DNA of 64,000 nucleotides, from positions 1,488,001-1,552,000 of the forward strand of contig NZ_CBDDBS010000002.1 in assembly GCF_965225875.1 (NCBI RefSeq), read 5' to 3'. Position 1 is the first letter of the stretch, and each line of letters begins with the position of its first letter. A program made the translations under genes and the position numbers. Positions 17,886-27,089 of the stretch are shown here, piece by piece. The DNA is from Haliscomenobacter sp965225875. GTDB taxonomy: Bacteria > Bacteroidota > Bacteroidia > Chitinophagales > Saprospiraceae. The notes under the pieces were generated by a model, which was given only the letters and a program-made list of their open reading frames with translations, had not been told where the DNA came from and did no database searches.

Positions 17886-18797
17886 ATGAAAAAAATATGT
17901 TTTGTAATAATCTTGCTTTTGGGCGGTATCCAGGCCAAGGCCTGGTGGGATCACGGCCACATGGTGACCGCCATGATTGCGTACCTCAATCTGGACAAAA
18001 AAGCCAAAGCCAAGGTGGATTCACTGACCGCAGTGCTGGCGCGTGATTACCCTCAGGTCAACCACTTTATTGTTACCGGTCCCTGGCCCGATGACCTCAA
18101 AGCGGATGGCGTCCATACCTATGACACGTGGCACTATGCGGATTATCCAATCAATAATGATGGTTTGGTGGTGCATGATGTACCAGAGGTAAATGCCATT
18201 TGGGCGGTCAATCAATGCAACGGCATTTTGAAAGCCCCGCAGGCCAAGCCCATGGAGAAGGCCCGCTTTTTGTCTTTTTTAGTGCACATTGTCAGCGATT
18301 TACATCAGCCCTTGCACGCTACAGCTCGCTTTACCAATGACATACCTGGTGGCGACGCCGGGGGCAACCTGTTTCCCTTGAAAGGTACCTGGCGCAACCT
18401 CCATGCCATGTGGGACGATGGCTGTGGTGCACTGAGCAAATACAACGATCTTCGCCCTTTCGGCAAACCCAAAGTGCCTCTCACTGAAGCCCAAATTGAA
18501 AGTGTCCGGGATCTGGCGAAAGACCTAATGAAGCAATATCCTGAAAAAAGTTTCGACAATATAAAAACGCTTGATCCTGATTTTTGGGCATTGGAAAGCA
18601 ATAAGCTGGCGGCTAAATATGTCTACGGCGTCAAAGGCAAAGACGATCAGGGGCGCAACCAATACCTGCGGCCTAATGATGAACCTACTCCCTTTTATTT
18701 GGAACAAGGGCAGGAAGTAGTGCGCAAACAGTTGACTTTGAGCGGCTACCGTTTGGCGGCGATACTCAATGATTTGTTTGGGGAGAATAAAAAATAG
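17886..18797 (+). CDS. S1/P1-type nuclease, secreted
   Basis: 303 residues with a signal peptide cut after KAKA so that the mature protein starts WWDHGH. This is the hallmark of the S1/P1 family, in which the N-terminal tryptophan amine is a zinc ligand. The other zinc ligands are visible: HGHMVTAMIA, DTWHYADYP, LVHIVSDLHQPLH (with D and H) and GGDAGGN..NLHAMWDDG. The enzyme cuts single-stranded DNA/RNA and removes 3' phosphates in the periplasm, probably to scavenge phosphate and nucleosides. Its length and motif spacing are normal. It follows the phosphoglucomutase by 58 bp, with a REP hairpin between, and is probably transcribed alone or by readthrough. Confidence 0.92.
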   Translation: MKKICFVIILLLGGIQAKAWWDHGHMVTAMIAYLNLDKKAKAKVDSLTAVLARDYPQVNHFIVTGPWPDDLKADGVHTYDTWHYADYPINNDGLVVHDVPEVNAIWAVNQCNGILKAPQAKPMEKARFLSFLVHIVSDLHQPLHATARFTNDIPGGDAGGNLFPLKGTWRNLHAMWDDGCGALSKYNDLRPFGKPKVPLTEAQIESVRDLAKDLMKQYPEKSFDNIKTLDPDFWALESNKLAAKYVYGVKGKDDQGRNQYLRPNDEPTPFYLEQGQEVVRKQLTLSGYRLAAILNDLFGENKK

Positions 18798-18838
18798 ATT
18801 TTCCTTTCTGGCAGCGCTCAATCCATAGGTTGTGCGGT

Positions 18839-18957
18839 ACTTAGGTGTAGCTTAAGTGCCTTAGGTTTCTTAGGTTTCTTAGGTGGTGAAAAAAGAAAAG
18901 CAGATCATAAATTTCTTTACCACCTAAGAAACACAAGGCACTTAAGACACACTAAAG
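18839..18957. repeat. Long imperfect hairpin, CTTAGG/CCTAAG family
   Basis: The left arm (about 18851-18887, CTTAAGTGCC then TTAGGTTTCTTAGGTGGT) pairs with the right arm (18919-18946, ACCACCTAAG..GGCACTTAAG). The left arm carries an extra TTAGGTTTC unit, so it contains an internal tandem repeat. Weaker pairing extends outwards to 18839 and 18957. It fills the gap between the nuclease gene and the next small ORF and contains no gene. Confidence 0.7.
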
Positions 18958-18958
18958 G

Positions 18959-19204
18959 ATGACGCTCTCGAATGCAATTGCAATGCAGGAACTCATCAAT
19001 AAAAACTGGGACTACATTCTCTCTCAATCCGAAGAAGACTTCATTCTGGAAGTGGTCTGTGGCACGGTGGCTATTTATACAATTACCTTCAAGCTGGACG
19101 AAACAGAAAGAGCGGGGTTTGAGGCAGAGGGAGAACGTTATCTGGATCATTTGGCCTGGAAAGTCCGGGATTATCCGGAAGAATATATAAAGCGTCGGGT
19201 CTAG
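18959..19204 (+). CDS. Small hypothetical protein
   Basis: 81 residues, acidic, without signal peptide. Predicted mixed helix and strand: MQELINKNWDYILSQSEEDF, then LEVVCGTVAIYTITFKLD, then helical AEGERYLDHLAWKVRDYPEE. The protein looks globular rather than random, and its composition (W, Y, acidic helices) is that of a real protein, but I recognise no family. The start abuts the right end of the hairpin repeat. It lies between the nuclease and the sialidase-like gene in the same direction. Confidence 0.5.
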   Translation: MTLSNAIAMQELINKNWDYILSQSEEDFILEVVCGTVAIYTITFKLDETERAGFEAEGERYLDHLAWKVRDYPEEYIKRRV

Positions 19205-19256
19205 CCTACTGTTAAACCCTTGTGTACAATTTGATTTGCCTCAAAAAATAAAACCT

Positions 19257-20276
19257 ATGCGCAAGCTGCTTTTCGCGCTGCTCCTGTTCAGCCTCAACCT
19301 CTCCGCCCAAAGCACCAACTTCAAATCCGAGTTCATTTACGAAACCGCCCCTTTCCCCTCCTGCCACGCTTCCACCATTGCGGAAACGCCGCAGGGTCTG
19401 ATCACAGCCTGGTTTGGCGGTACCCACGAACGGCACAAGGACGTAGGCATCTGGACCAGTCGCCTAGTGGATGGCAAATGGACCACCCCCGTGGAAGTTG
19501 CCAATGGGGTACAGAATGAAACGCTCCGCTATCCCTGCTGGAATCCCGTTTTGTTCCAAATGCCCGGCGCCGAGTTGTTGTTGTTTTACAAAGTAGGGCC
19601 AAGCCCCGCCGAGTGGTGGGGCATGATGATGCGCTCCACCGACGGGGGCCAAAGTTGGTCGAAATCCGAAAAGCTCCCCGATGGCATCCTTGGCCCCATC
19701 AAAAATAAACCCGTTTTGCTCCAGGATGGCACCCTGCTGTGCCCCAGCAGTTCCGAGCATGACGGCTGGCGGGTACACTTTGAAACAACCAAAGACGCAG
19801 GGCGCACCTGGAGTAAAACTCCCGCCATCAACGACGGCAAAGAATTTTCAGCGATTCAGCCCAGTGTGCTGTTCCACTCGGATGGGCGTTTACAAATTTT
19901 GTGTCGCAGCAAAAATGGCTACGTGTTGGAAGCTTTTTCAACGGATCAAGGTAAAAGTTGGTCACCGCTCAAAAAGACCAGTTTGCCCAATCCGAATTCC
20001 GGCACTGATGCCTTGACCCTGCAGGACGGCCGCCAACTCATCGTATACAACCACGTAACCAAACGCAGTCGTCAATGGGGAGGGGATCGCTCACCCTTGA
20101 ATATCGCCCTTTCCAAGGATGGCAAAAACTGGAAACAACTCATGGCCCTGGAAGAAGAACCCAAGCAGGAGTTTTCCTACCCGGCAGTGATTCAGGGTTC
20201 CGACGGCCGCATCCACATCACTTATACCTGGAAAAGACAACGGATCAAGTACGCTACGCTGCTGTTAAAGGAGTAA
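19257..20276 (+). CDS. Exo-sialidase-like BNR-repeat protein, secreted
   Basis: 339 residues from the ATG at 19257, which starts a clear signal peptide (MRKLLFALLLFSLNLSAQ); the frame extends to a TTG at 19236. The mature protein is a six-bladed propeller of the BNR/Asp-box type: SCHASTIAETPQGLITAWFG, SWSKSEKLPDG, RTWSKTPAINDG, SWSPLKKTSLPNPNSGTDAL, then PAVIQGSDGRIHITYTW. The subgroup (BNR_2) is annotated as sialidase but often acts on other glycans, for example rhamnosidase-like activities in Bacteroidota. No sialic-acid catabolic genes are present here, so the substrate is uncertain. It ends 6 bp before a convergent lipoprotein gene. Confidence 0.8.
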   Translation: MRKLLFALLLFSLNLSAQSTNFKSEFIYETAPFPSCHASTIAETPQGLITAWFGGTHERHKDVGIWTSRLVDGKWTTPVEVANGVQNETLRYPCWNPVLFQMPGAELLLFYKVGPSPAEWWGMMMRSTDGGQSWSKSEKLPDGILGPIKNKPVLLQDGTLLCPSSSEHDGWRVHFETTKDAGRTWSKTPAINDGKEFSAIQPSVLFHSDGRLQILCRSKNGYVLEAFSTDQGKSWSPLKKTSLPNPNSGTDALTLQDGRQLIVYNHVTKRSRQWGGDRSPLNIALSKDGKNWKQLMALEEEPKQEFSYPAVIQGSDGRIHITYTWKRQRIKYATLLLKE

Positions 20277-20282
20277 TGGGGC

Positions 20283-20936
20283 TCAATCGAGGTATACCCC
20301 AGCATATCCATAAAGGGCCAAAATACCACCTACGGGTATCCCTTTGACCCAAACGGCCAATTCTTTGGCATCGTTCTGCAAAAGCTCGGTCCAATCCTGC
20401 TTAAAGCGGTTTAGCCAACTCAATGGAGCAGCCTCCAGGCCATAACAACATTTGTAGAGGGAGCCAACATAGGCATAGGTAGCGGCATTTTCTTCACCTT
20501 CAAAACCCATTCCTTCAAAGTAACGGATCCCTTCTCCGTTGGCAGCCAACACTTGTTGGTAGTAAAGGCCATTTTGTAAGCCCCATTCAACAAACAGCAG
20601 TCGGGTGCTGCGTCCGGGAGAATGCAACAAGGCCAAATAATCCCCCGGCTCATCCAGAGGGCTGAGGTAAATGTCAAAGCAGTCGTGGTGGAGAATGGTC
20701 AGGTTGTGGAAATCGGCCTCCTGGGCAAAAAGGGGAAATTGTGCCTCAGCTTTTTCAATAAACAGGTGTTCCAGGGTAGCTGAAGCCCGTTGCTGGGTTT
20801 TGATGTGTTGGAGTTTTAGTTTGTTTTGCAGCAAGGCCGGAATACTGGGATCGGCACTGAGATCAACTGCTGGTTCAGCAGTGCAGGCACTCACCAGCAG
20901 GATCAATCCAAGGTAATACAACACAGGGTTTCGCAT
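20283..20936 (-). CDS. Hypothetical lipoprotein
   Basis: 217 residues with lipoprotein signal NPVLYYLGLILLVSAC. The mature protein has a helical first half (LLQNKLKLQHIKTQQRASAT) and a mixed second half with strands (YLALLHSPGRSTRLLFVEW, GLYYQQVLAANGEGIRYFEG) and ends FGLYGYAGV-like, close to the C-terminus. No family is recognised. It is convergent with the sialidase-like gene, leaving only 6 bp, so their 3' ends probably overlap as transcripts. It lies 169 bp downstream of the alpha/beta hydrolase gene in the same direction. Confidence 0.65.
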   Translation of the reverse strand: MRNPVLYYLGLILLVSACTAEPAVDLSADPSIPALLQNKLKLQHIKTQQRASATLEHLFIEKAEAQFPLFAQEADFHNLTILHHDCFDIYLSPLDEPGDYLALLHSPGRSTRLLFVEWGLQNGLYYQQVLAANGEGIRYFEGMGFEGEENAATYAYVGSLYKCCYGLEAAPLSWLNRFKQDWTELLQNDAKELAVWVKGIPVGGILALYGYAGVYLD

Positions 20937-21105
20937 GGCATCTATATTTTGATACTGCGAAACTACGGGGGGATTTTGGGCGAAAGAACGACAGAAACAA
21001 AGGTGGTGTTCCCGCTCAGATTTTGAATTAAATCCTGATGGATTTTACCCAAAAAAATGGCTACCAATTATTTACACTTCAACTCCAGGGCCTTTTTTTT
21101 ATTGA

Positions 21106-21972
21106 TTACGGCATACCTAGTGCCTCCAAAATGGCCTTTCGCGTATCATCCGGGTTCATAAAAGGAATCAAATGCCCCCATTCGGGTTTGACCATCATTT
21201 TGAGTTGTTTCGGGTGAATGTTTTTTTCACTGAATTCAATGTTGGAGGCAGGTGCCAGCATGTCCTTTTGGCCGTGCAAATGCATAATGGGCGTTTGTAG
21301 ATTGAACCAGTCTCCCCGCATTTTATCCAATTCGGCAGCATGTGAAAATTTTTCCGATCCAGATACCCGCCAGGCTCCGGAAAGCATCCAGCGGGTGGCC
21401 GCCCATTTGCCGATGTAGGAAAACCAAAAAATCGGTTCGTTGTCGGGATCATTCACTGGGGCCAACATCACGACTGACTGGATTCTTTCGGGATAAACCA
21501 TGGCCGTTTTGGCTACAATGGGGCCGCCGTAAGAATGGCCTACCAGAACTATCCTACGGCCCGGGTATTGATCCATCACCGCTTTGACTGCCTTCGCTTG
21601 GTCAGCAATGGAAGTCATTGCTTTGCCATACAAAGAATAGCCATAACCCGGCCGATCCATGGAAACCAAAATGGCGCGGTTTAAGAGCAACGAATCAGCT
21701 TGATACTGGAAAAAATCGCGGGCAGATCCAGGCGCGCCATGCACAAATAAAACCAGCGGTGCATCCTTGGGCAGGGTATCCCGTCCTGTTTCGATCCAGT
21801 GCAGCTGACCTTCGACATAGGGCAGGGTTTTGATTTTGACAGCGGTGTTTCGCTTTTTGAAATAAGCCTGGGTCTTTTTGTCGGAGGAACGGAACCCAGA
21901 TTGCATATTGTACACAACGAAACCAAGGATTAGAATGCCGAGGCCGAGGAGGATACGGGCGAGGAGTTTCAT
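21106..21972 (-). CDS. Alpha/beta hydrolase, membrane-anchored
   Basis: 288 residues. An N-terminal hydrophobic segment (LARILLGLGILILGFVVYN) anchors the protein or serves as a signal peptide. The fold motifs are complete: oxyanion loop LFVHGAPGSARDF (~83), nucleophile elbow GHSYGG (~152), acid in the LHGQKDMLAPA region and catalytic histidine in EWGHLIPF (~270). The substrate is not predictable; esterase or lipase-like activity is the usual assignment. It stands alone, with 97 bp to the amidohydrolase gene upstream and 169 bp to the lipoprotein downstream. Confidence 0.85.
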   Translation of the reverse strand: MKLLARILLGLGILILGFVVYNMQSGFRSSDKKTQAYFKKRNTAVKIKTLPYVEGQLHWIETGRDTLPKDAPLVLFVHGAPGSARDFFQYQADSLLLNRAILVSMDRPGYGYSLYGKAMTSIADQAKAVKAVMDQYPGRRIVLVGHSYGGPIVAKTAMVYPERIQSVVMLAPVNDPDNEPIFWFSYIGKWAATRWMLSGAWRVSGSEKFSHAAELDKMRGDWFNLQTPIMHLHGQKDMLAPASNIEFSEKNIHPKQLKMMVKPEWGHLIPFMNPDDTRKAILEALGMP

Positions 21973-22068
21973 AGTGGTGATTTTAGGTAGATCAATTTAC
22001 CTACAATGAATGCTTTAGCCAAGGTATTGGTTTAGTTTTTTGCCCATATTTTACAAAAAACACCCCCT

Positions 22069-23478
22069 TCACTCCCCTACCCTTTTCGCCTCCTCCAACA
22101 TTTTCGCCAAACTGGCTTTTTCATACCACTTCCCTCCCTTAAACACTCCGGCGATTCTCCGCGTGTATTCAACTTGTTCCAGGGGGTTGGCGTCCAATAG
22201 CAATAAATCGGCGTCTTTGCCAATTTCCACTGTTCCCTTGCGTTGACCAATCCCCAAATAATCTGCGGGATTAACTGTAGCAGTTTGTAAGGCGGCAAAA
22301 GGCGAAAGCCCAGCCTGGGTGAAGGCTTCCAGCTCTTTGTGTAAGGAAAAGCCCTGGACCAGGAACCATTCTGGACTATCCGACCCAGCCATCAATTTTA
22401 CGCCAGCTCTCCACAAGGCGTAGGTCAGGGCCTCACGAACCCGCACGTATTTCTCCCGGTGTTCGGGGGCAGGCATGATGGCGTCCTGGTAATATTTGCG
22501 TACCCGCCAACGCTCACTACGAATGCTGCCAGGGATGTACTGAAAATCCGGACTCGATTTGATCTCCTCATCACTCATTCCCCGGCCAAAGGAGGAGAAG
22601 AAAAAGTGGTTGGTAGGGGTAACGTACACCCTGGCGTCGCGCACTTTGCGGGCCAGTCCTGGGATTTTGTCCTCGTCCAAAAAAGGTACGGTAGCCCAGG
22701 CTTTGGGGTACCAAAGGTTCATGTCCGATACACTTTCGCCGTGGTTGTAAGTGGTATCCGGGAGCAGCTGGTCGATGAACTCGTCCATGTGTTCAATCTG
22801 CATACCTGTTTGCAGGGCGCGGGGCAATTTGACCTGCGGGCCAATGTGACCAGTGACTTTCATGCCAATTTCATAGGCGGTGTGGACCACAGCGTTGAAC
22901 ACTTCACGACTCAGCATGAAGGTTAGCTTAATCGCATCGTAGCCTTCTGCTTTAAATCGTTTGACAGCTGCTACGGCTTTTTCGTGGCTATCCACTACTT
23001 CATAATTTTTGAACTCCTCCGGCCAGGGCCAGGACCCCACCAATTGGGGGCTGGCCACGTACAGTTCTGGACCAATCCATTGCCCATTGCGCACCTTGCC
23101 TCGTGCTTCCAAATAATCAGGGTGCCCAGCCATGATGCGCACGGTGGTTAAGCCATTGGCCAGCATGATTTTCAATTCTTCGGCAGTGGTGTTGACGTGT
23201 TCGCCTTGCTCCTGAAAAAAGTGGGCATGCATGTCCATAAGACCTGGCAGGAGGAATTTGTCGGTACCCGCAATAGTAGTAAAGGATTTAGGGATTTTAA
23301 TTTTGCTGAAGTGCCCAATTTTGCTGATGATCCCGTTTTCGATCAGTACAGTTTGGTGCGGGATGCTGATGTTGCGATCCATAGGGATGAGGGTGACATC
23401 ACGAATGGCGTAAGATTGGGCAAGCAGGGTGGTTTTCAGCAAAAACAAGGCGTACAAAAGGACAATATGGCGTAACAT
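22069..23478 (-). CDS. Secreted amidohydrolase-family protein
   Basis: 469 residues from the ATG at 23478, which begins a signal peptide (MLRHIVLLYALFLLKTTLLA); the frame extends further to 23544 without a better start. Metal-binding and fold motifs of the amidohydrolase (imidazolonepropionase/prolidase-like) superfamily: LPGLMDMHAHFF (HxH), VTGHIGPQ, IEHMDEF, AGSDSPEW (metal-binding Asp) and the C-terminal small-domain close GTVEIGKDADLLLLDANPL. Such periplasmic members cleave dipeptides or other amide bonds. It stands alone between the hydrolase and the orphan gene at 23662, divergent from the latter. Confidence 0.87.
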   Translation of the reverse strand: MLRHIVLLYALFLLKTTLLAQSYAIRDVTLIPMDRNISIPHQTVLIENGIISKIGHFSKIKIPKSFTTIAGTDKFLLPGLMDMHAHFFQEQGEHVNTTAEELKIMLANGLTTVRIMAGHPDYLEARGKVRNGQWIGPELYVASPQLVGSWPWPEEFKNYEVVDSHEKAVAAVKRFKAEGYDAIKLTFMLSREVFNAVVHTAYEIGMKVTGHIGPQVKLPRALQTGMQIEHMDEFIDQLLPDTTYNHGESVSDMNLWYPKAWATVPFLDEDKIPGLARKVRDARVYVTPTNHFFFSSFGRGMSDEEIKSSPDFQYIPGSIRSERWRVRKYYQDAIMPAPEHREKYVRVREALTYALWRAGVKLMAGSDSPEWFLVQGFSLHKELEAFTQAGLSPFAALQTATVNPADYLGIGQRKGTVEIGKDADLLLLDANPLEQVEYTRRIAGVFKGGKWYEKASLAKMLEEAKRVGE

Positions 23479-23661
23479 GTTCTTTTTGGGGCTAAGGTCG
23501 GAAATTGGGAGCAGATGGGGTTCCCCCGGGATGGGGGATTTCAACTTTGGGAACTGAAGGGCTAACCACTTGGTTATAATTGGTAAAATTTTGACATAAT
23601 CTATTTTTTATTTAATTTTAAAAGACTATCCATTCTTAAAGAACGTAAAAACCACAGCACT

Positions 23662-24876
23662 ATGAAACTTCTACCTCGTTTTTCCCTTCTTTTTTCCATG
23701 TGTATTCTCGGAATGTTACCATTGCAGTCGATGGCACAAAGCCAAATCACTGGTACCTGGTACTCCAATGGTCGGGCGGAAATCCCTTGCACCATTACCC
23801 AACAAGCCAACAATCTGGTTTTCACCATTGGAAACAGTCGCAGTAATGGGTATTTCAGCAATTCTACCACCGTATTTGCAACCCAATGGAATGCCTCTGC
23901 TACGCTGACTACCGGTGGCCAGGGACTACTCTGGAACAATCAGATTTGGACAAGAAGCCCTTTTTCCGGGTATCCGTCCATAGCAGGAAGTTGGGGCTTG
24001 GCGGCCTACCCTCAAGAACTTTACCCGGTTGAACAAGACAACACTTTTTTCACCCTCACTTATCAGGGTAAAAAGCTGCCTGGTTATTTTACCAGTGCCA
24101 ACACCATCACCATCCCAGAATGGAACAATGCCATTGCCAGTGTAGCTCCAGATGGCAACTCTATCACCTGGAACAACCAGGTTTGGATCAAAAAATCGGG
24201 AGCTACAACACCTCCAATCAACACCCCGCCAGTCACCCAAAAACTATGTCGGGCAGAGTTGTCGAGCTTTTACTTTGCAGCGCAAGCCCTGGGCACGGTT
24301 TGGGGGCGTATGTCCACCGAGCCACCTATGTTGACACCCGATGCAATCACCGCCTGCACCGATGCCTTGAACACCCTGGACGCCACCCTGGGTACCATCC
24401 AGTGCATTGCTTTTGACCGGGGACGAATCCGCAACTTAAGGGGAACCCTGGCTGGCACCGGAACCAGGCAACTGATTGTCGAAACAGAAACCCTGATCCG
24501 CGATTTACAAACCGTCGTGCAAAACCTCCGGGTGAGCGGAGACAACAATGTACACATCAGCGCACTGTACGTTGGAGGCATCCATTTGGGTGCAGCGCAA
24601 GCCTGGGCCAGCAGCCGCCAGTGTTTGCCTACACCCATGCCTGCTGCGGTCCAGAATGTGATTCAAAACCACTTGACAACGGCAAGTAACGCTTTGGCTC
24701 CTTATCGTGCCTGCATTCCTCAATTTGACCTCAGTGGTTTTGGCCGGGTCAATTTGGGCAGCACGAATTCAATTTTGCCCCATACCCAAATTACAGGGAT
24801 TGAAACGCAGCTGTTGTGGTCCGTTGCATTGAGTGAGTGTTGTTTTACCTGTACTGGGGAGGAATGGAACAGGTAG
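23662..24876 (+). CDS. Secreted orphan protein with two N-terminal repeats
   Basis: 404 residues, signal peptide cut after QSMAQ (~25). Residues ~27-95 and ~102-180 are diverged copies of one unit: G-[ST]-W at the start, FT-x-x-GN/YQG in the middle, a GYF turn, and the end WNNQ[IV]W. The unit suggests a small beta barrel. A proline/threonine linker (TTPPINTPPVTQ) leads to a helical C-terminal half (~200-404) with several cysteines (KLCRAELSSFYF, ITACTDALNTLDATLG, SRQCLPTPMPA, ECCFTCTG). No family is recognised in either half. It is a single gene, convergent with the caspase gene across a long inverted repeat. Confidence 0.7.
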   Translation: MKLLPRFSLLFSMCILGMLPLQSMAQSQITGTWYSNGRAEIPCTITQQANNLVFTIGNSRSNGYFSNSTTVFATQWNASATLTTGGQGLLWNNQIWTRSPFSGYPSIAGSWGLAAYPQELYPVEQDNTFFTLTYQGKKLPGYFTSANTITIPEWNNAIASVAPDGNSITWNNQVWIKKSGATTPPINTPPVTQKLCRAELSSFYFAAQALGTVWGRMSTEPPMLTPDAITACTDALNTLDATLGTIQCIAFDRGRIRNLRGTLAGTGTRQLIVETETLIRDLQTVVQNLRVSGDNNVHISALYVGGIHLGAAQAWASSRQCLPTPMPAAVQNVIQNHLTTASNALAPYRACIPQFDLSGFGRVNLGSTNSILPHTQITGIETQLLWSVALSECCFTCTGEEWNR

Positions 24877-24912
24877 CACTGGGTTCTGGCTCCGATTGTT
24901 GGTAAAACCTTA

Positions 24913-25029
24913 GACTTGAGGTGAGTTGATGATCAGGTAATTAAAGTAATGTTTAGTGATTTTGGGATAAAGCCCTTTCTAGTTAAAAAGAAAATCATCA
25001 ATTTCCTGATCATCAACTCGCTTCAAGTC
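24913..25029. repeat. Inverted repeat between convergent genes
   Basis: 25-bp arms (24913-24937 and 25005-25029) with two mismatches, beginning GACTTGAGGTGAGTTGATGA; the loop is 67 bp. The right arm covers the last codons and stop (25013) of the caspase gene. It probably acts as a two-way terminator; part of the caspase 3' end may derive from the repeat. Confidence 0.6.
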
Positions 25030-26947
25030 TATTAGATATCCTCAGCCAAACCTCGAATGTTCGCCAGTCTTTGGTCACAACCTCTGCCATTTCCCTGCCC
25101 GCAGCCCGCAGGCTTGGACGGAAAGGTTTAGCCTCATCTGGCGGCAATCCTTTTTGGTTGAACAAATCCGTATTGAATTCTTCGGTACTCACGATCAATT
25201 TTAAACACTCTTCGATGGCTTGGATGCCCTTGTCCAGGTGGTGTTTCTCCAAACGCAATGGAATCACAAAAAACGCATTCCCATTCACCACTTCCATCAC
25301 ATTGGCTTCTTCGCCAGGGCTCAGGGCTTCTTTGGGTAAAAGCACATTGCTGATCCCAAAATCATTCCCCATGTAAAGCAGGCTGACCCATAGTGGGCGC
25401 AAACCTGAATTGATGATTTTGAGTTTAAACCCTGGTCGAGCCCATTGACCGTCCGGCTTTTGCAGGTAAGGAAATTGCACTGGGGCTACCCGCCAATCCA
25501 CTTGTTCCGAGGGCGCATCGTTGCTTTCATTCCCTGCTTCACTTACCCGTTGTAGGTCCAGGGTGATTTCAGCGTCGCGGATTTGGGTATCGGGGTTTTG
25601 CAAATCGAGTACCTGTTGCCAGGCTGCTACGGTTTCCAGTTTTTGCAAAAAATAAATGGCTGCTGCTTCGTCATAACCACTGATTCGTTGAAAAAGTGGG
25701 GCGTGATCATTGTTGCGGCTCAAAAACAATTCATGGTTTTTAGCATGAATCAGAAAATCAGCAGTTTGCTCCTCGGTAAGGGTAAACAATTTGGCTTTTA
25801 ATTTTTCCAGTTGGGTGGCGACTGCGGCAATACCTTCAGGATCACTTCCTGGAGCAATCCCCAATGGATAGGCTGGAATGGCCCGGCGCAGCATTTGGGC
25901 GGGATAGGTGCGCAGTGGGTCGTAAGTCTCCATCCCGGATACTTTTGAACGTTCCACTTCTACCTCTGTTACGCTTACTACGTGTTGATCTTCCACAAGC
26001 GCCAGGGTAGTAGGATTATCCGGGCTACCAGCCTTTATCCCATGAATTGCACCGGCATTGAGCCACCAGATACTCTGTTTGTCCCGAATGATGGCGTAAG
26101 GGGTTCTTTCGGCGGCAGGCGCAAGGGAAAGGAAACCCAATTTTTTATCCTCAGCTGTGGTGCTCTCCAATTGTGGCGATTGTTCGGCGACCAGGCGGCG
26201 TACCCGCAGGTTAACTTGCCCCATCAAACTTTCATAGGAAAAAAACGCCCCCGATTGACGCAAAATTTCTACCAAACAATAGGTGAATGCCCCCCTTGGA
26301 ATGCCATTAATACGGGTTTCTTTGGCGGTTTCCTCTTCCCTGGCTGCCCCCAGGTGAATTCGGCGACCAAGGGGCGGACTCAATTGACCATCATTGTTTT
26401 TGAGGTAATCGGCAATACCTAAATACTCCTCCAGCGTGGATTTGGGGCCTGCTTCAACCACGGATCGGCTCCGTACAACCCCGGCCTCAGTGTCCCTGAG
26501 GCTACCAGAATGGCAGCAATCGGTAATGCTGACAAACAGCAGGTCTTTATCTTTGACCGCCTTCCAAATCAGCCAGGACAATTCTTTATCCATCAAATCC
26601 CGGCCCCCTTCCTGCCGGCTGTCCCAACATACAATCGATTCGAGGTTTTCTGAATCCAGCCGTTTGAAGGCTTCAGGCGCCGGGCTTATCGAGCCGTGGC
26701 CGCCATAAAAGAAGAGGCATTGATCGCCAGCTTCAGCAGCCTGAAAATGGTCAAAACCTTTGATCAGGTTGTCGCGGGTCACTTGTTCGTCGGTGAGTAC
26801 ACGTAGGTTGAGGCTTAATCCCGTTTTTTCACAATGTGCTTCCAGATAAGATTGGAAATTGTGCAAATCATTTACACAGCCATGCAATTCAAGACGTGGA
26901 ATTGGATATTTGTCAATTGCTGTGAGGAGGGCGTAAACTGTGGGCAT
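25013..26947 (-). CDS. Caspase-family (peptidase C14) protein
   Basis: 644 residues. The N-terminal ~260 residues are a caspase/metacaspase domain: the first strand VYALLTAIDKYP, then CVNDLHNFQSYLEAH, the catalytic His in FFYGGHG (H84), and the catalytic Cys in ITDCCHSG (C145), both intact. Metacaspase-type proteases cut after Arg/Lys, but the specificity here cannot be read. Residues ~280-640 are not recognised: a beta-rich part (YAIIRDKQSIWWLNAGAIHG) and a helical/beta part (YLQKPDGQWARPGFKLKIIN) similar in style to ligand-binding tails of bacterial caspases. No signal peptide, so it is cytosolic. It is divergent from the small-protein/kinase/regulator operon with a shared 247-bp control region, which suggests that the two-component pair could regulate it. 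Confidence 0.88.
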   Translation of the reverse strand: MPTVYALLTAIDKYPIPRLELHGCVNDLHNFQSYLEAHCEKTGLSLNLRVLTDEQVTRDNLIKGFDHFQAAEAGDQCLFFYGGHGSISPAPEAFKRLDSENLESIVCWDSRQEGGRDLMDKELSWLIWKAVKDKDLLFVSITDCCHSGSLRDTEAGVVRSRSVVEAGPKSTLEEYLGIADYLKNNDGQLSPPLGRRIHLGAAREEETAKETRINGIPRGAFTYCLVEILRQSGAFFSYESLMGQVNLRVRRLVAEQSPQLESTTAEDKKLGFLSLAPAAERTPYAIIRDKQSIWWLNAGAIHGIKAGSPDNPTTLALVEDQHVVSVTEVEVERSKVSGMETYDPLRTYPAQMLRRAIPAYPLGIAPGSDPEGIAAVATQLEKLKAKLFTLTEEQTADFLIHAKNHELFLSRNNDHAPLFQRISGYDEAAAIYFLQKLETVAAWQQVLDLQNPDTQIRDAEITLDLQRVSEAGNESNDAPSEQVDWRVAPVQFPYLQKPDGQWARPGFKLKIINSGLRPLWVSLLYMGNDFGISNVLLPKEALSPGEEANVMEVVNGNAFFVIPLRLEKHHLDKGIQAIEECLKLIVSTEEFNTDLFNQKGLPPDEAKPFRPSLRAAGREMAEVVTKDWRTFEVWLRISNRLEAS

Positions 26948-27038
26948 TGTTATAATTTGTAGGTTAGGTGATGCAATTCAAAACTATACCTCAATGTAAC
27001 GAGTATTCAAAATTAAACTGGATTTTCAAGCCTTTTTC

Positions 27039-27089
27039 GATTACATTTGATTACATTTCTTACACTTCCATTCTCTTACACTCATTTTC
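27039..27089. repeat. Tandem direct repeats in the divergent control region
   Basis: GATTACATTT occurs twice head to tail (27039-27048, 27049-27058). It is followed at once by two related ~16-base units, TCTTACACTTCCATTC and TCTTACACTCATTTTC (27074-27089). The array lies between the caspase start and the palindrome at 27089-27106. Such arrays are typical protein-binding sites; this is inference. Confidence 0.45.
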
